The translations under genes and the position numbers were made by a program. The notes beneath the pieces were generated by a model. That model had not been told where the DNA came from and made no database searches. It was given only the letters and a program-made list of their open reading frames with translations. Shown here one piece after another: positions 1-7,176 of a stretch of DNA of 33,490 nucleotides. The DNA is from CAWDPQ01 sp049642465 (GTDB lineage: Bacteria; Acidobacteriota; Vicinamibacteria; Vicinamibacterales; 2-12-FULL-66-21). Within the stretch, counting starts at the first letter, position 1. Every line of letters begins with the position of its first letter. Location of the stretch: NCBI GenBank assembly GCA_049642465.1, contig JBAROV010000010.1:1-33490 (forward strand), read 5' to 3'.

Positions 1-346
1 GCGCAACTCGCTCCGCTCCGTTCGCATGCCCCACTCCGCCTTGGCTCGCCGTAGCCGCCTCTCGGCGGCGGCGGCGCGCGTGGCTCTCTCGCTGCGCGCG
101 GTCGCTCTCGCGCTCGTGACCGGCCGAACGGCTTCGCCCCTCGGACTCCCCTACACGCGCGCTCGCGGGGGCGGCTTCTCTTGAATGGCGGGGACCCCTG
201 CACCCCGCCAAGCTCACTTCGCTCCGCTCGCTCTGCGCAACTCGCTCCGCTCCGTTCGCATGCCCCACTCCGCCTTGGCTCGCCGTAGCCGCCTTTCGGC
301 GGCCGGCGGCGCGCGTGGCTCTCTCGCTGCGCTCGGTCGCAAGGCC
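1..346. repeat. Gene-free repeat block downstream of fabD
   Basis: No convincing gene is present. The block holds two near-identical direct copies of a roughly 100-bp GC-rich unit, at about 1-106 and 236-335. Both begin GCGCAACTCGCTCCGCTCCG and both contain CCTTGGCTCGCCGTAGCCGC; they differ by a few substitutions and small indels. A partial third copy lies at about 1420-1490 on the other side of fabD. Between the copies (110-235) is more low-complexity GC-rich sequence. The units contain short internal palindromes. In many bacteria the next fab gene (fabG) follows fabD, but nothing like it is readable here, so it must lie further left if it is linked. Confidence 0.8.
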
Positions 347-1291
347 TCAACTCTCCGCTCTCAGCAGCATCAAAACCCCAGCGACGTTGTCGGCATCTTC
401 GATGTTCATCACGGAGGCGCTGCGATCGATTTTTTTCACGAGACCCGAGAGCACGGAACCGGGGCCGAGTTCGAGGAATTGGCGTGCGCCGTCGGCAATT
501 AATCGGCGGACCACTGCCTCCCATTGGACCGGGGATGAGACTTGCCGAATGAGGGCCTCCATCGCCGCGGACGCTGTCGTCTTGGGCGTGGCGTCGACGT
601 TGGCGACGACTGGAATCGCTGGGTCGTTGACGGCAAGCGCGCGAAGGTCTGGGGCGAGCCGCTCTTCTGCCGGCTTCATCAACGGACAGTGGAATGGCGC
701 GCTTACGGCCAGGGAGATCACACGTTTCGCTCCACGCGCTTTGGCTAGCTCACCGGCCCGAGCGACCGCATCCGCATGGCCCGCAATCACGACTTGACCT
801 GGCGCATTGAGGTTCGCAGCCGTTACCACGCGCCCCGCCAGCTCGCGTGTGGCCTGTTCACATGCCTCGGCGATCCGATCGACGTCCAAACCCAAGATGG
901 CCGCCATCGCGCCCTCACCGAGCGGGACGGCTTCCTGCATATAGCGCCCTCTGCGGCGCACCGTGCGCAAGGCATCCGCGAAGGATAACGTACCAGCGGC
1001 CACGTGCGCTGAGTACTCACCGAGACTGTGCCCAGCCGCAAACGAGGCGTGCACCCCCTCCGCTCGAACAGCGCGCCAAGCCGCAATGCTGGTTGCGAGG
1101 ATGGCCGGCTGCGCATTTTCGGTGAGAAGCAGCTGATCTTCCGGCCCTTCGAAGCAGAGTCTGCTCAGCGAATGGCCCAGCGCCTCGTCTGCTTCGGTGA
1201 ATGTGTCGCGGCATACGGCAAACTGCTCGGCAAGGGTCTTCCCCATCCCGACCTTCTGCGCACCTTGTCCTGGGAAAATGAATGCAAGCAT
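347..1291 (-). CDS. fabD: Malonyl-CoA:ACP transacylase FabD
   Basis: This enzyme moves the malonyl group from CoA to acyl carrier protein, making the extender unit for cytoplasmic type II fatty acid synthesis. The 314-residue product has the normal family length. It opens with the FPGQGAQ motif (residues 6-12). The nucleophile elbow GHSLGEY puts the catalytic serine at residue 89, the APFHCPLM segment supplies the partner histidine at 201, and a conserved arginine sits in the RRRGRYMQ stretch near 113-119. The ATG start at 1291 gives the conserved N terminus directly. A perfect 9-bp hairpin (1299-1319) lies just upstream and no good Shine-Dalgarno is visible. plsX is the upstream neighbour, but a 222-bp repeat-filled gap separates them where fabH commonly sits. 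Confidence 0.97.
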   Translation of the reverse strand: MLAFIFPGQGAQKVGMGKTLAEQFAVCRDTFTEADEALGHSLSRLCFEGPEDQLLLTENAQPAILATSIAAWRAVRAEGVHASFAAGHSLGEYSAHVAAGTLSFADALRTVRRRGRYMQEAVPLGEGAMAAILGLDVDRIAEACEQATRELAGRVVTAANLNAPGQVVIAGHADAVARAGELAKARGAKRVISLAVSAPFHCPLMKPAEERLAPDLRALAVNDPAIPVVANVDATPKTTASAAMEALIRQVSSPVQWEAVVRRLIADGARQFLELGPGSVLSGLVKKIDRSASVMNIEDADNVAGVLMLLRAES

Positions 1292-1513
1292 TATTCAACC
1301 GAGGGGCGTTGCCCCTCGGACTCCCCGACAGGCTTCCGCCTCCGCCAAGGCTACGGCGTGACCTCGCCGGAGCCGGTCGCACCGCAATTCTCCGCGACCG
1401 CGAAGGCGGGCGCGGGGGCCCCGTGCCCCGCTCCGCCTTGGCTCGCCGTAGCCGCCTTTCGGCGAAGGCGGCGCGCGTGGCTCACTCGCGGCGCTCGTTC
1501 GCGTCTTCCCTGC
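1292..1513. repeat. Repeat-filled gap between plsX and fabD
   Basis: No gene is seen. Right next to the fabD start is a perfect hairpin CCGAGGGGC-GTT-GCCCCTCGG (1299-1319). Further on, CCGCCAAGGCTACGGCG (about 1338-1354) is partly inverted relative to CGCCGTAGCCGCC (about 1444-1457). A second perfect 8-bp stem GCCGCCTT/AAGGCGGC lies at about 1453-1474. About 70 bp (1420-1490) matches the direct repeats at 1-106 and 236-335. The structures could act in mRNA processing or attenuation, but the sequence does not prove any function. Confidence 0.75.
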
Positions 1514-2512
1514 TTACTGAACAACGGTTTGAATCTCGTGGGCCAGCTTCCCGAGCAGTCCTTCGCTCACGAACCGCGCGGCCATGGCGACGGCGTTTCG
1601 CACCGCCTTCGGCGATGATCGGCCGTGACCGACAACGCAGAGACCGTTGAGACCGACGAGCGGCGCACCGCCGTACTCGGAATAGTCGAGACGCTTTCGA
1701 AAACGTCGATATGCTTGTCGGGACAGGAGATAGCCCACTCGCGTGCCGAACGTGCTCGAGAGTTCCTCGCGCAGCAAGCCGTCAACGGTCTCGACCAGAC
1801 CCTCGCTGATTTTCAACGTCACATTTCCGGTGAACCCGTCGCACACGATGACGTCGGCCTCGCCAGCGTATACGTGGCGTCCCTCGATGTTGCCGACGAA
1901 GCGTATCGGCGCGTGTTTCAGCAGCTGGTGCGCCTCGCGCGTGAGATCGTTTCCCTTGGTTTCTTCCTCACCAATCGACAACAGTCCGACGCGGGGGTCG
2001 GGACACTCAAGTGCGACGCGCGCATAGGCCACACCCATGACGGCAAACTGCACCAGATGATGAGGACGACACTCGACCGTGGCCCCCGAATCGAGCAACA
2101 CCGCTGGATGCTGCCGGGTTGGGATGATTGTCGCGAGGGCGGGGCGATCCACGCCGGGCAGGCGGCCGAAGGCTGCGTGAGCAGCCATCAGTGACGCGCC
2201 GGTGTGGCCGGCGCTGAAAAGCGCCGACGCCTTGCCGTCACGGACGGCGGCTGCGGCCACGCGAATCGAGGCGTCCGGCTTGCGCCGCAGCGCGTTACCT
2301 GCCGATTCCTCCATCTCGATGCGCTGCGCGGCGTGCAGGATCTGAATATCCAGTGACGTGCTACCAGGATGGCGGCCAAGTTCGCGCTCAATCGCCCCGC
2401 GATCGCCAACGAGCAGCAACGCGAGCTGAAAATGACGCGCGGCGACGAGCGCGCCACTCACGACACTGGCGGGCGCGTCATCGCCGCCCATGGCGTCAAT
2501 GGCGATTCGCAT
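1514..2512 (-). CDS. plsX: Phosphate acyltransferase PlsX
   Basis: PlsX converts acyl-ACP to acyl-phosphate, the donor for PlsY in the first step of phospholipid synthesis, and is a peripheral membrane enzyme. The 332-residue protein has the typical length and starts with the family signature IAIDAMGGDDAP. Other conserved blocks are SAGHTGA (about 101-107), the GNIEGR segment, and the DGFTGNVTLKISEG stretch. It closes with a glycine-rich segment containing GLCVVGHGRSS. The ATG at 2512 places the signature at residue 3. It follows rpmF in the widespread yceD-rpmF-plsX order, separated by a short inverted-repeat gap, and precedes fabD without an intervening fabH. Confidence 0.97.
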   Translation of the reverse strand: MRIAIDAMGGDDAPASVVSGALVAARHFQLALLLVGDRGAIERELGRHPGSTSLDIQILHAAQRIEMEESAGNALRRKPDASIRVAAAAVRDGKASALFSAGHTGASLMAAHAAFGRLPGVDRPALATIIPTRQHPAVLLDSGATVECRPHHLVQFAVMGVAYARVALECPDPRVGLLSIGEEETKGNDLTREAHQLLKHAPIRFVGNIEGRHVYAGEADVIVCDGFTGNVTLKISEGLVETVDGLLREELSSTFGTRVGYLLSRQAYRRFRKRLDYSEYGGAPLVGLNGLCVVGHGRSSPKAVRNAVAMAARFVSEGLLGKLAHEIQTVVQ

Positions 2513-2656
2513 TCAGTGGCCGGTTAGCATTTCTTAGGGCTCGTCTCGCTTCGCTTCCGCCTTCGCTGAAGCTACGGCGGACCCGCCGTAGCCTTGGCGG
2601 AGGCTGGGCGCTCGCCGCGGCCGCAGGCGCTCTTCCAGCTGCGTCAAAAACTGCTG
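2513..2656. repeat. Inverted repeat between rpmF and plsX
   Basis: The 144-bp gap has an almost loopless inverted repeat. The left arm (2556-2580) reads TCCGCC...GCTACGGCGG and the right arm (2583-2601) reads CCGCCGTAGCCTTGGCGGA, with only two bases between. The left arm carries an extra 6-base insertion relative to the right. The core GCTACGGCGG is the reverse complement of the CCGTAGCC core in the repeats around fabD, so this is the same repeat family. Confidence 0.7.
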
Positions 2657-2839
2657 CTACTCCTCGGCCACTGGCCGGACTTGACGCCCTTTGTAGTAGC
2701 CGCAATGCGGGCAGACCTGGTGCGGAGATTTCGATTCCTGACACTGCGGGCACGTGCCGAGCGGTACCGGTTTCAACGCATCGTGGGTGCGGCGCTTTGC
2801 GGTGCGCGTCTTCGAGTGCCGCCGTTTGGGATTTGGCAT
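2657..2839 (-). CDS. rpmF: 50S ribosomal protein L32 (bL32)
   Basis: bL32 is a small structural protein of the large ribosomal subunit. The 60-residue product starts with the classic MPNPKRRHSKTRTAKRR, and its C-terminal half carries a zinc ribbon with cysteines at residues 30, 33, 43 and 46 (CPQC...CPHCG). It is therefore the zinc-binding C+ paralogue type. The reading frame stays open 47 codons further upstream, but the ATG at 2839 is the real start because it gives the conserved N terminus and overlaps the yceD stop codon by one base (TAATG on the minus strand), implying translational coupling. The yceD-rpmF pairing is conserved across many bacteria. Confidence 0.97.
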   Translation of the reverse strand: MPNPKRRHSKTRTAKRRTHDALKPVPLGTCPQCQESKSPHQVCPHCGYYKGRQVRPVAEE

Positions 2840-3372
2840 TATGAGTTCTCCGTCTTGCCGTTCAGTAAGCTCTTGAGCGGCGCGAGCCTGGGATCTTCCC
2901 ATTTGGCCGCGCAGCCACACCTCGTCTGGTTCAAATTCGTTCCGCACGCGGGGCACAACCCCCGGCAGTCGTCTCTGCACAGCGGCTTCATCGGCAGCGC
3001 CAACTGAAACTGCTCGCGCAGCAACTCGGTGACGTCGAGAAGCCCTTCGCGGTAATACGCCGTTGCCAGGTCCTCATCCCTGATCTCGCGTTCCTCTTCG
3101 CCAGCATTCTGCGCCTGCGGGACGTAGCGCAGATCGAAGGTCGCGTCGACCGGCACGAGAAACGGTTCGAGGCAGCGGCTGCAATCGAGCTCCAACGAGG
3201 TCCGGACGTGGCCCGCCACGTGGAACGTGTCCGCTCCCGCCTTTTGGACGTCCATCGACAGCTCAACCGGGACGGCGACCCGGAAATCCTCGTCCTGCGG
3301 ATCGAAGGTCGCGGGGGCGAACGAGCGCTCCACGTGCTGACGACCGTGCAGTTTGTTGAGGTCGATCAACAT
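2839..3372 (-). CDS. yceD: YceD/DUF177 family protein
   Basis: This family is almost always encoded just before rpmF, and its members have been linked to 23S rRNA metabolism; the precise role here is inferred. The 177-residue protein has an N-terminal beta-rich part. It then has a CSRCLEP motif (about residues 80-86) followed by a cysteine cluster CRDDCRGLCPACG and CGC near 132-157, which looks like a metal-binding knuckle and is typical of DUF177. The ATG at 3372 is the only sensible start. The stop overlaps the rpmF start. A perfect TATAAT hexamer lies 15-20 bp upstream of the start codon. Confidence 0.9.
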   Translation of the reverse strand: MLIDLNKLHGRQHVERSFAPATFDPQDEDFRVAVPVELSMDVQKAGADTFHVAGHVRTSLELDCSRCLEPFLVPVDATFDLRYVPQAQNAGEEEREIRDEDLATAYYREGLLDVTELLREQFQLALPMKPLCRDDCRGLCPACGTNLNQTRCGCAAKWEDPRLAPLKSLLNGKTENS

Positions 3373-3386
3373 AGCGCAAACCCGTC

Positions 3387-3392
3387 ATTATA
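3387..3392 (-). promoter_or_regulatory. Candidate -10 element for yceD-rpmF-plsX
   Basis: The minus strand reads TATAAT from 3392 to 3387, in the 48-bp gap between the dGTPase-like gene and yceD. I find no good -35 hexamer 16-18 bp upstream. A start near 3380 would leave a leader of only about 8 bases. The placement is sensible for the yceD-rpmF-plsX transcript, but the assignment rests on the -10 alone. Confidence 0.4.
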
Positions 3393-3420
3393 CCTCACGG
3401 TAGTGGCTCGGGGCTCGGGG

Positions 3421-4488
3421 CTAGAGATTTCTCAACGACACCCAAGGCTTCGGGATGAACAACTGTTCGTAGAGATTCACCGCAAACCGGTCGGTCATTC
3501 CCGCCAGGAAGTCGCTGGCTGCCTTGTCCACGCCCTCGGTTTCCACGGTTCTGCGGTCGAGAAATTCCTCTGGCCGCTCTCTCACCTTCTCCCACAGCCC
3601 GCCGAGAATGCCGGCGGCTTTCGGGAACTCCGCCGTGGCGATCTCATTCTCATAGACCGCGTCGAACAGGAAACTACGGAGACCGAGAGTTGCCTGGAGA
3701 ATTCCCTCGCTCATCCGGATTTCCGTGAGCCCCCCTTCGATCGTCTGCAACACCACGTCAGTCACCATCGTTCCAATGCGCTCGGACGAGGTTCGACCCA
3801 ACACCGTCACTGGTGGCGCAGGCAGATCGTCATGACGGAGGATCCCCGCCCGGACAGCGTCATCGATATCGTGGTTCACATACGCGATGATGTCTGAGAC
3901 CCGTGTGATCTGTCCTTCGAGCGTGCTCGCTCGATGCTCCGGATCAGCACCGACGGGCATGCCGCTCTTGCCCTTGGAATGCCGGGCGATGCCGTCGCGG
4001 ACTTCCCAGGTGAGATTCAGTCCCTGACCGTCTCGCTCGAGCACATCGACAATCCGCAGGCTCTGTTCGTAATGGTTGAACCCACCGGGAATCAGATCGT
4101 TCAACACGCGTTCCCCGGCGTGCCCAAAGGGCGTATGCCCGAGATCGTGCCCAAGCGCAATCGCCTCAGTCAGCTCTTCGTTCAACTGCAGCACCTTGGC
4201 AATGCTGCGCGCGATCTGGGACACCTCCAGGGTGTGTGTCAGACGGGTTCGGTAGTGATCGCCCGTCGGCGCAAAGAACACCTGCGTTTTGTGCTTCAGC
4301 CGTCGAAAGGCTTTGCAGTGGATGATGCGATCGCGGTCGCGCTGAAAGGCCGGGCGAATCGGGTCTTCTGCTTCGGTTCTCAGACGCCCGCGTGTGTCCG
4401 CACTCTTGGCCGCCTGCGGCGCGAGGACCTCGCGTTCGCGTTGCTCGAGTTGTTCGCGGATCGAGATGATGCGGGCGTCAGTGCTCAT
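3421..4488 (-). CDS. Deoxyguanosinetriphosphate triphosphohydrolase-like HD hydrolase
   Basis: This HD-superfamily member resembles Dgt-like dNTPases, which split dNTPs into deoxynucleoside and triphosphate and help control nucleotide pools. Counting from the ATG at 4488 (355 residues), the FRRLKHKTQVF segment is followed by RLTHTLEV (metal-binding His about 85). The signature GHDLGHTPFGHAG has its HD pair at 114-115, and a later YVNHDIDDA carries the distal aspartate. A TTG at 4527 would add 13 residues, but that extension is low in conservation and is read from repeat-like sequence shared with the lysS leader, so I prefer the ATG. The short C terminus fits the Dgt type 2 subgroup. Substrate specificity cannot be read from sequence. 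Confidence 0.9.
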   Translation of the reverse strand: MSTDARIISIREQLEQREREVLAPQAAKSADTRGRLRTEAEDPIRPAFQRDRDRIIHCKAFRRLKHKTQVFFAPTGDHYRTRLTHTLEVSQIARSIAKVLQLNEELTEAIALGHDLGHTPFGHAGERVLNDLIPGGFNHYEQSLRIVDVLERDGQGLNLTWEVRDGIARHSKGKSGMPVGADPEHRASTLEGQITRVSDIIAYVNHDIDDAVRAGILRHDDLPAPPVTVLGRTSSERIGTMVTDVVLQTIEGGLTEIRMSEGILQATLGLRSFLFDAVYENEIATAEFPKAAGILGGLWEKVRERPEEFLDRRTVETEGVDKAASDFLAGMTDRFAVNLYEQLFIPKPWVSLRNL

Positions 4489-4517
4489 ACGGACGTCGTT
4501 CGCTGCCACGGTGTCGT

Positions 4518-4672
4518 CGATTGCCAAGAGAAAAAAGGAGAAGGGGAGAAAGGGAGAAACGTGCGACTTCTGAAACGATGCACGGCGCTCCGTCGGGCGC
4601 CCAAGGCAAAGCGCAAATTCGTGACGTTCACGCGCTGTCTCTTCCTTGTCTCCTTATCTCCTGTTGATCAAT
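4518..4672. repeat. Purine/pyrimidine-skewed inverted repeat at the deoB-dgt junction
   Basis: The left part (4528-4560) is a purine tract of GGAGAA/GGGAGAA units; the right part (about 4636-4672) is the matching pyrimidine tract with CTCTTCC and TCTCC units, giving a loose inverted repeat. The 18-mer at 4518-4535 is identical to 30471-30488 in the lysS leader. The 19-mer at 4650-4668 (CTCCTTATCTCCTGTTGAT) is identical to 8310-8328. The element overlaps the last codons of deoB and the gap before the dGTPase-like gene. Confidence 0.7.
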
Positions 4673-5866
4673 TCCAGCGGCTGTCGCCGGTACTAAAATC
4701 TCCCCCAGGAAGCTGCGCCCATGCCTCAGCGGCCCGACGCCAAACACTTCCGCGACTGTCTGACCCACGTCGGCGAACGTTGATCGAACCCCGAGATCCA
4801 CCCCCGATCGTACACGGTCGCCAGCGACAAATACCGGAACATACTCACGCGAGTGGTCGGTGCTTGGCGTGGACGGATCGTTACCGTGGTCGGCGGTCAC
4901 GATCAGCATATCGCCAGGCCGCAGCTGCGGCAGCAGCTCCGCGAGGCGGCGATCGAAGCGCTCGAGGTTTTCGGCATACCCGCTGACGTCGTTCCGGTGA
5001 CCGTACACCGTATCGAAATCCACCAGGTTCGCGAAGATGAGGCCGCGGTCACGCGAACCGAGCGCGTGGAACACCTCGTCCATCCCATGATCGTCGCTCT
5101 TCGTGTGTACGGCTGACGTGATGCCGCGGCCCGCGAACAGATCCTCCACCTTGCCGATGGCATGCACCGGAACCCCTGCCGCGGTGAGCTGGTCGAGCGC
5201 CGTGTCTTCAAACGGCGTCAGCGCATAATCCCGACGGTTTGCCGTTCGCATATAGTGCCCTCCCTCGCCAATGAAGGGACGCGCAATGACGCGGCCCACG
5301 CCGTAGCCGCGGGCGGCCAGATCGAAGGCGATCTCGCAATATCGATACAACTCGGCAAGAGGAACGACGTCTTCGTGCGCGGCGATCTGAAAAACGCTGT
5401 CGGCTGAGGTGTAGACAATCGGCTTACCGGTGCGGACGTGTTCCGGTCCGAGCTGTTGAATGATGACGGTGCCTGACGCGACGATGTTGCCAATCGTGCC
5501 GCGACGGATGCGTGTTTCGAACGTGCGGATCAATTCGTCTGGAAAACCAAATGGAAATGTCGGAAATGGACGATCGAGGACGAGGCCCATCAACTCCCAG
5601 TGGCCGGTGACCGAGTCCTTGCCGGGAGAGGCCTCCGCCATGCGCCCGAACGCACCCCGTGGATCCGTGCTGGTTTCAGCCGGAATAGCCGCGGCGCGTT
5701 CGAGTCCAAGTGACCGCAAGGCGGGCACTCGCAGCGGCACGCGCCGCGCGATATTGCCGAGCGTGTTGCTCCCCTCGTCTCCGTATTGGGCGGCATCGGG
5801 AAGTTCGCCGACCCCGACACTATCGAGGACGATCAGAATGACGCGATGAATGGCGTCGGGCCGCAG
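4628..5866 (-). CDS. deoB: Phosphopentomutase DeoB, non-canonical start codon
   Basis: DeoB interconverts (deoxy)ribose 1-phosphate and 5-phosphate in nucleoside salvage; it is a metal-dependent alkaline-phosphatase-superfamily enzyme. Conserved blocks are VLDSVGVGELPDA at the N terminus (first metal aspartate), the GKDSVTGHWELMG segment, NLVDFDTVYGHRND, and VTADHGNDP plus TDHSREYVP at the C-terminal metal site. No ATG, GTG or TTG lies between the in-frame stop (the hfq stop, TAG 5872-5870) and this N terminus. The first canonical start, GTG at 5740, would delete the metal-binding aspartate. The best candidate is CTG at 5866, seven bases after GAGGG in the end of hfq; ATT at 5851 is the alternative. 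From CTG the product is 412 residues. The last 15 residues are encoded by a dispersed repeat. Confidence 0.9.
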   Translation of the reverse strand: MRPDAIHRVILIVLDSVGVGELPDAAQYGDEGSNTLGNIARRVPLRVPALRSLGLERAAAIPAETSTDPRGAFGRMAEASPGKDSVTGHWELMGLVLDRPFPTFPFGFPDELIRTFETRIRRGTIGNIVASGTVIIQQLGPEHVRTGKPIVYTSADSVFQIAAHEDVVPLAELYRYCEIAFDLAARGYGVGRVIARPFIGEGGHYMRTANRRDYALTPFEDTALDQLTAAGVPVHAIGKVEDLFAGRGITSAVHTKSDDHGMDEVFHALGSRDRGLIFANLVDFDTVYGHRNDVSGYAENLERFDRRLAELLPQLRPGDMLIVTADHGNDPSTPSTDHSREYVPVFVAGDRVRSGVDLGVRSTFADVGQTVAEVFGVGPLRHGRSFLGEILVPATAAGIDQQEIRRQGRDSA

Positions 5867-5869
5867 GCG

Positions 5870-6133
5870 CTAGCCCTCGTGTGTCGAGTAGTAATTACCT
5901 ATCGTCCGAGGCGACCGGATGGTCGCAATGGCGTGCTTGAAGACCATGTGGTCGGCACCGGAATGCTCGATGATCACTGCGAAGCGATCGAAGTTCTTGA
6001 CCCGTCCCTCGAACTCGGTGCCATCCATGAGCCGCACCAGTACGGCAAGCTTTTCACGTCGAGCGTAATTGAGGAAGACGTCCTGAATGTTCGGCTGGGC
6101 AGATGACGGCTTCGACTCACGTATTTGGGGCAT
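5870..6133 (-). CDS. hfq: RNA chaperone Hfq
   Basis: Hfq forms a hexameric Sm-like ring that pairs small RNAs with mRNAs. The 87-residue product has the Sm1 motif NIQDVFLNYARREKLAVLV...GVKNFDRFAVII region, and the Sm2 motif VFKHAIATI (the usual YKHAI with Phe replacing Tyr), followed by a short C-terminal tail. An upstream ATG at 6163 is possible, but 6133 gives the usual start and has GGAG ten bases upstream. It overlaps the end of miaA by 17 bp, the classic miaA-hfq arrangement. Its last codons carry the GAGGG that probably serves as the ribosome site for deoB. Confidence 0.96.
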   Translation of the reverse strand: MPQIRESKPSSAQPNIQDVFLNYARREKLAVLVRLMDGTEFEGRVKNFDRFAVIIEHSGADHMVFKHAIATIRSPRTIGNYYSTHEG

Positions 6134-7070
6134 CGCGGCGAATCTCCATGGCCGCGAGGGCACGGGTGACCTCCTCCAGAGTCTCCTCGCGTTCGCCTGC
6201 GGCGTGAATCCAGCGTAGATTAGGCTCTTTTCTGAACCAGATCAACTGCCGCCGCGCGTACTTCCGGTTCTCGCGAACAATCAGCTCACGTGTCGCGCGC
6301 TCGTCGCGGACTCCGCGGAGGTGCTCGAGCGCCTGACGGTATACGAGTCCCGTGAAGGGATGCGCGGTCGGTGGCACACCGGACGCGAGCAGGTTCCGAA
6401 TCTCGTCGAGCAATCCGCCCTCGAACTGCGCGTCCACGCGGCGGGCAACGCGCAGCGCCGTTTGATCGGAAGGAATGCGCAACGCGAAGGACACAACCGT
6501 GTACCCCGCCAGCGGCGACACCGTCTCGGCGAAATGAGCGGTGATCGACCGCCCCGTCAGCAGGTAGACCTCCAAGGCGCGAATGATGCGTTTCAAGTCG
6601 CGCGGCTGGATGCGATCGGCCGCATCGGGATCGACCCGGCGAAGCCATCGGTGCAGACGTTCAGGCCCCCGCCGGAGAGCAACGCGCTCGAGACGTGCCC
6701 GCAACGCTTCGTCTCGCGACGGCCCGGGAAACAGGCCTCGCGTCAGCGCGCGATAGTAGAGTCCCGTGCCACCCACGAGGATGGGGAGTCCGCCCCGCGC
6801 GGTTATCGACCGAATGACGGCGGCCGCCTCGCGGGAATACCGCGCCGCCGAGTACTCCTCGACAGGATCGGCCACGTCGATCATGTGATGAGGAATGCCG
6901 TCGCGTTGATCGAGCGGGACTTTGTCCGTTCCGATGTCGAACCCGCGATACACGGCGGTGGAATCACAACTGACGACCTCGCCAGTCAGCCGTTTGGCGA
7001 GGTTGATGCCGAGCGTGCTCTTCCCTACCGCCGTCGGACCGAGGATGGCAATGCAGACGTTTGCGCGCAT
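6117..7070 (-). CDS. miaA: tRNA dimethylallyltransferase MiaA
   Basis: MiaA transfers a dimethylallyl group to N6 of A37 in tRNAs reading U-starting codons. The 317-residue protein has the P-loop GPTAVGKST (11-19), the substrate motif DSTAVYRGFDIGTDK (usual DSMQVYRGLDIGTAK), the HHMIDV segment, and LVGGTGLYYRAL. The C-terminal NRKYARRQLIWFRKEP belongs to the tRNA-binding part. Length is normal. The ATG at 7070 directly abuts the stop of an upstream 34-codon membrane-peptide gene (TGAATG), and the 3' end overlaps hfq, so the three are probably co-translated. Confidence 0.97.
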   Translation of the reverse strand: MRANVCIAILGPTAVGKSTLGINLAKRLTGEVVSCDSTAVYRGFDIGTDKVPLDQRDGIPHHMIDVADPVEEYSAARYSREAAAVIRSITARGGLPILVGGTGLYYRALTRGLFPGPSRDEALRARLERVALRRGPERLHRWLRRVDPDAADRIQPRDLKRIIRALEVYLLTGRSITAHFAETVSPLAGYTVVSFALRIPSDQTALRVARRVDAQFEGGLLDEIRNLLASGVPPTAHPFTGLVYRQALEHLRGVRDERATRELIVRENRKYARRQLIWFRKEPNLRWIHAAGEREETLEEVTRALAAMEIRRDAPNT

Positions 7071-7175
7071 TCAAGGCGTGCTCCCGAAACCGCACGTCCG
7101 AAGTGCCGCAAGAACCACCAGACACGCCAGCAGCAGGATCAAGCCCCACTGCTGCGAGCGGTTCGGCCACTCCAT
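7071..7175 (-). CDS. Small single-span membrane peptide (34 aa), unknown
   Basis: I do not recognise this gene. The 34-residue reading frame starts at an ATG one base after the tonB-like stop (TGACATGG) and ends in a TGA immediately followed by the miaA ATG. This perfect packing between two real genes is the main evidence that it is translated. The product has a polar, tryptophan-containing N terminus (MEWPNRSQQW) and one hydrophobic helix of about 16 residues (GLILLLACLVVLAALR), ending in a short CGFGSTP tail. It may be an inner-membrane microprotein or simply a coupling ORF that carries ribosomes into miaA. Confidence 0.55.
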   Translation of the reverse strand: MEWPNRSQQWGLILLLACLVVLAALRTCGFGSTP

Positions 7176-7176
7176 G

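Noticed and set aside
185..502. Plus-strand frames over the fabD end and flanking repeats
   Set aside because: They are read through GC-rich repeats and the antisense of fabD, and show no recognisable family or signal.
3934..4986. Long plus-strand frame of 350 codons
   Set aside because: It is antisense to the dGTPase-like gene and deoB, which are firmly identified, and has no domain similarity.
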